NCBI GenBank assembly: GCA_964614365.1
Contig: CAZTLA010000131.1
Span: 1-8,383 of the forward strand
Length of the DNA: 8,383 bases
Source of the DNA: JACQWR01 sp964614365
GTDB lineage: Bacteria; Desulfobacterota; Syntrophia; Syntrophales; JACQWR01
Reading direction: 5' to 3'
Positions 6,654-8,383 of the stretch are shown one piece after another. A program made the translations under genes and the position numbers. Every line of letters starts with the position of its first letter. Within the stretch, counting starts at the first letter, position 1. The notes under the pieces were generated by a model. It ran no database searches. It was not told the DNA's origin and saw only the letters and a program-made list of their open reading frames with translations.

Positions 6654-7295
6654 ATGGACGACCTTGTTTTCAAAGAAGGCTTAGATATTTATGTAAGTGT
6701 AGGGGATATCAGTTTTAAGGGTAAAATACATTCTACCGATGAACCGGCAAAGAGTATTGCGATAGAGGTGCCTCTCCCGTGGATGAACAGCCTCTCCCGG
6801 ACGGAGAACGGCAGCAGATGCAATGTCCTTTATAAAACCGCTGCGAGCCCACAATACAATATTACCGGCGCAAGCAGCGTTATAGAAACGAGGTTTACTG
6901 TTTCTCCGCCGCTCCTGATAATACGTTTTCCCGGAAAAACTGACAAGAGAAGGGAGCTTCGAAAATACGAAAGGATTGCGGTATCTCTATTCACCGATAT
7001 TACCCATAGAGAGAAGTTGGGAGATGGGTATTTACTAGATAAACCCCGAAACGGCACTATTGTTGATATGAGCCTTGGTGGATGTTTAATATTGGCGGAC
7101 AGCAATTTCAAAATCGAGGATTTCCTGGTTCTTAACTTCAGCATTCGAGAGGGCGAGGTGTTGAAAATTCGATGCCGGGTAAGGAACAAAAGGCCTTTCT
7201 ATGAGAGCGGTCTTCATTTATACGGATTAGAATTTGAAACGTTAGATAATGCTATAAAAGGCGCGCTGGACAACTTCATTACACCATCGTCTTGA
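6654..7295 (+). CDS. PilZ-domain protein, predicted c-di-GMP receptor (YcgR-like)
   Basis: The 213-residue product has an N-terminal beta-rich region (about 1-95) like the YcgR N-domain. A C-terminal PilZ domain follows (about 98-205), carrying both ligand signatures: RRELR (Arg99, Arg100, Arg103, the RxxxR element) and DMSLGG (Asp138, Ser140, Gly142-Gly143, the DxSxxG element). Such proteins bind c-di-GMP and adjust motility, polysaccharide or other surface functions; the target cannot be read here. There are no signal peptide or membrane segments. The chosen start is ATG 6654 because family-like sequence (LVFKEGLDIYVSV) begins there, though its ribosome-binding site is weak. In-frame ATGs at 6591 and 6618 are possible, but that extension looks like leader RNA. 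Base composition is clearly more AT-rich than in the kinase cluster. Confidence 0.88.
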   Translation: MDDLVFKEGLDIYVSVGDISFKGKIHSTDEPAKSIAIEVPLPWMNSLSRTENGSRCNVLYKTAASPQYNITGASSVIETRFTVSPPLLIIRFPGKTDKRRELRKYERIAVSLFTDITHREKLGDGYLLDKPRNGTIVDMSLGGCLILADSNFKIEDFLVLNFSIREGEVLKIRCRVRNKRPFYESGLHLYGLEFETLDNAIKGALDNFITPSS

Positions 7296-7382
7296 ATCAT
7301 CCTGTCATTTAGCCCCGTCTCCGTGCTTGCGGTGCAATCCCGGACAGACCGCATCTCATAGCCGCCTCTTCAATCCCCCTTA
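7296..7382. other. Convergent intergenic gap without a convincing terminator
   Basis: The PilZ gene (+) and the barrel gene (-) converge here. The only inverted repeat I found is GCGGT (7329-7333) with ACCGC (7348-7352) around a 14-nt loop and with no U-run on either strand. Termination may be Rho-dependent. Confidence 0.35.
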
Positions 7383-8171
7383 TCAGAAACCGACGGTGAC
7401 GCCGACATAGGGACCGGAAAACTCCGTATCGGCATAGACGTTACTCACCTTATCCACCTTGAGCTTCAAGTACCGGTAGCCCCCGTGAATATCCACGAAC
7501 GGAAACGGGGTCAGCGAGATGTCCGCCATGGCTTCAGTGAACGTGCTGCCGCCATAAGCCATGCCTGTGACCTTCGCCCGTGCTTCCAGAATATTTGCCA
7601 GCAGCCCCACGCGCGCTCCCGCGCCGACCATGGGGATGGGAACGGCAAATGTTTCTTTCTGGTCATAGACCGAGCCGGGCGTGGCAGACTTCAACTGCGC
7701 TTCTCCGTCGAAGTATTTTATTTTGCCGATCACCCCCACAGAAAACCCCGCCAGGATATTTTCCAGATTAGGGAGATCGTACTGGTACTCCAGATCCAGC
7801 ATCCGAGTTTTCAAATCCGACTCCACCAAGGCGCCCGCGGCAAAGGTCTTCCCTTTGAACGTTATCGGTTTCGTGATGGTTTTGCTGCCCGAATAATTCA
7901 CCTGGGTGTACATCAAGCTTATGTGATGCTTGCCCTTCCCCGCATAAACCTCCACGGAGGGGAAATTCTTGTTATCCACGCCAAGGTCATCCTTGACATG
8001 AATGTTCGTACCGGCAACCCCGTCCTGATCCACCTTGAGATTCGCCGTAAGACCGGGCAACCAGTAGTAGGCCCGTGCGCCGAGCTCAAGCGCATACCCC
8101 TTCGATTCAAATCCAACCAGACACAGAAAAGCGGCCAGCACAATAAGAGACTGTTTAACCGTTCCTTTCAT
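7383..8171 (-). CDS. Predicted outer-membrane beta-barrel protein
   Basis: The 262-residue product begins MKGTVKQSLIVLAAFLCLVGFESKGYA, a normal Sec signal peptide with likely cleavage after Ala27. The mature part starts LELGARAYYWLPGLTANL and is made of alternating beta-strand-like stretches (SLMYTQVNYSG, MLDLEYQYDLPN, SVGVIGKIKYFDGE, DIHGGYRYLKLKVD). It ends in GPYVGVTVGF, whose C-terminal Phe is typical of barrels handled by the BAM machinery. The specific function is unknown; a small porin-like or structural role is possible. The start at 8171 is set by AGGAGG (complement of 8176-8181) 4 nt upstream and by the signal peptide. The frame is also open upstream to an ATG at 8258 that overlaps the previous stop, but this would bury the signal peptide 29 residues in. 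Confidence 0.85.
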   Translation of the reverse strand: MKGTVKQSLIVLAAFLCLVGFESKGYALELGARAYYWLPGLTANLKVDQDGVAGTNIHVKDDLGVDNKNFPSVEVYAGKGKHHISLMYTQVNYSGSKTITKPITFKGKTFAAGALVESDLKTRMLDLEYQYDLPNLENILAGFSVGVIGKIKYFDGEAQLKSATPGSVYDQKETFAVPIPMVGAGARVGLLANILEARAKVTGMAYGGSTFTEAMADISLTPFPFVDIHGGYRYLKLKVDKVSNVYADTEFSGPYVGVTVGF

Positions 8172-8175
8172 AAAA

Positions 8176-8181
8176 CCTCCT
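8176..8181 (-). promoter_or_regulatory. Perfect Shine-Dalgarno for the barrel protein
   Basis: The minus strand reads AGGAGG-TTTT-ATG here. This consensus site selects the start at 8171 over the upstream in-frame ATG at 8258. Confidence 0.85.
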
Positions 8182-8211
8182 TTTCCAGCCATACTCAAAC
8201 TTGAAAGCGTT

Positions 8212-8225
8212 CCGCCGAACGGCGG
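8212..8225. other. Short GC-rich hairpin in the barrel-gene leader
   Basis: CCGCCG (8212-8217) and CGGCGG (8220-8225) are perfect arms, realistically a 5-bp stem with a GAAC loop. On the plus strand it is followed by TGTTTTT, which looks like an intrinsic terminator, but no plus-strand gene ends here. On the minus strand, the strand of both flanking genes, no U-run follows. It could be an antisense terminator or a structure that separates expression of the two minus-strand genes. Confidence 0.5.
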
Positions 8226-8254
8226 TGTTTTTGGACACGAAAATGAACTGAAGA

Positions 8255-8383
8255 TCATGCCCCCATTTTCACGCTCAGTCGCTCGATTCCTTTACTTCTT
8301 CCCGTTGCTTCATCAACGTCCACGATAGCGCCCTGCAGGCGCACATCGTTTTTAGCCACGTCAAACTTGTTGGGCATCTGCGT
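8255..8383 (-). CDS. C-terminal end of an unidentified protein (runs off window)
   Basis: The minus strand is open from the window edge to TGA at 8257-8255, giving 42 residues that end in DVDEATGRSKGIERLSVKMGA. I do not recognise the family. Support comes from an uninterrupted frame, GC-rich codon use like its neighbours, and position on the same strand, 83 nt upstream of the barrel gene, which suggests a shared operon. The fragment is short, so it remains tentative. Confidence 0.55.
   Translation of the reverse strand, partial: TQMPNKFDVAKNDVRLQGAIVDVDEATGRSKGIERLSVKMGA

Noticed and set aside
7485..8204. Plus-strand open frame of 239 residues antisense to the barrel gene
   Set aside because: Rich in His, Arg and Cys with no recognisable domain, a typical shadow of a GC-rich gene on the other strand.
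8172..8258. Longer start of the barrel protein at 8258, coupled by ATGA to the upstream stop
   Set aside because: It would place the signal peptide 29 residues inside the protein; the consensus AGGAGG supports 8171. The ATGA overlap is probably coincidental.

Overview
The window looks like chromosomal DNA of a Gram-negative bacterium. It encodes an outer-membrane-type barrel protein, a secreted isoaspartyl methyltransferase and a bacterial type-A RNase P RNA. The many phosphorelay proteins, the c-di-GMP proteins (HD-GYP, PilZ) and the short palindromic repeats that read through as 'SVIPAKAGIQ', 'SPELVEGR' and 'NPPLSKGD' suggest a deltaproteobacterial (Desulfobacterota, perhaps Syntrophales-like) genome. 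That assignment is an inference from style, not from a marker-gene comparison.

Positions 1-4551 (+) form a two-component cluster. A histidine kinase whose 5' end lies outside the window (1-825) overlaps a single-domain receiver by an ATGA junction (822-1181). Next come a TTG-started hybrid kinase with the order REC-PAS-HisKA-HATPase-REC (1277-3328) and a REC-HD-GYP protein (3409-4551). The first ~180 codons of the last two genes are colinear duplicates joined to different output modules. The gaps between these genes hold palindromic repeat elements, and three such modules lie in frame inside the ATPase domain of the first kinase. The likely logic is that the kinases phosphorylate the stand-alone and fused receivers, and that the HD-GYP protein turns this into c-di-GMP hydrolysis.

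Positions 4603-6421 (+) are housekeeping: an L-isoaspartyl protein methyltransferase with a signal peptide (4603-5307), the RNase P RNA gene rnpB (about 5421-5800) with a candidate extended -10 promoter, and the ribosome-assembly GTPase engB (5834-6421), only 33 nt after the P1 helix of rnpB.

Positions 6422-7295 (+) hold a PilZ-domain (c-di-GMP receptor) gene with its own near-consensus sigma70 promoter, a tandem 14-bp repeat touching the -35 box, and a ~119-nt leader that can form competing helices near the start codon. Positions 7296-7382 are a short convergent gap with no convincing terminator. Positions 7383-8383 (-) carry an outer-membrane beta-barrel protein, preceded on the same strand by the C-terminal end of an unidentified protein that runs off the window.

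The most interesting points are the stacked repeat insertion inside a kinase catalytic domain, the receiver duplication with swapped outputs (one copy has lost the conserved Lys), and the structured leader of the PilZ gene.
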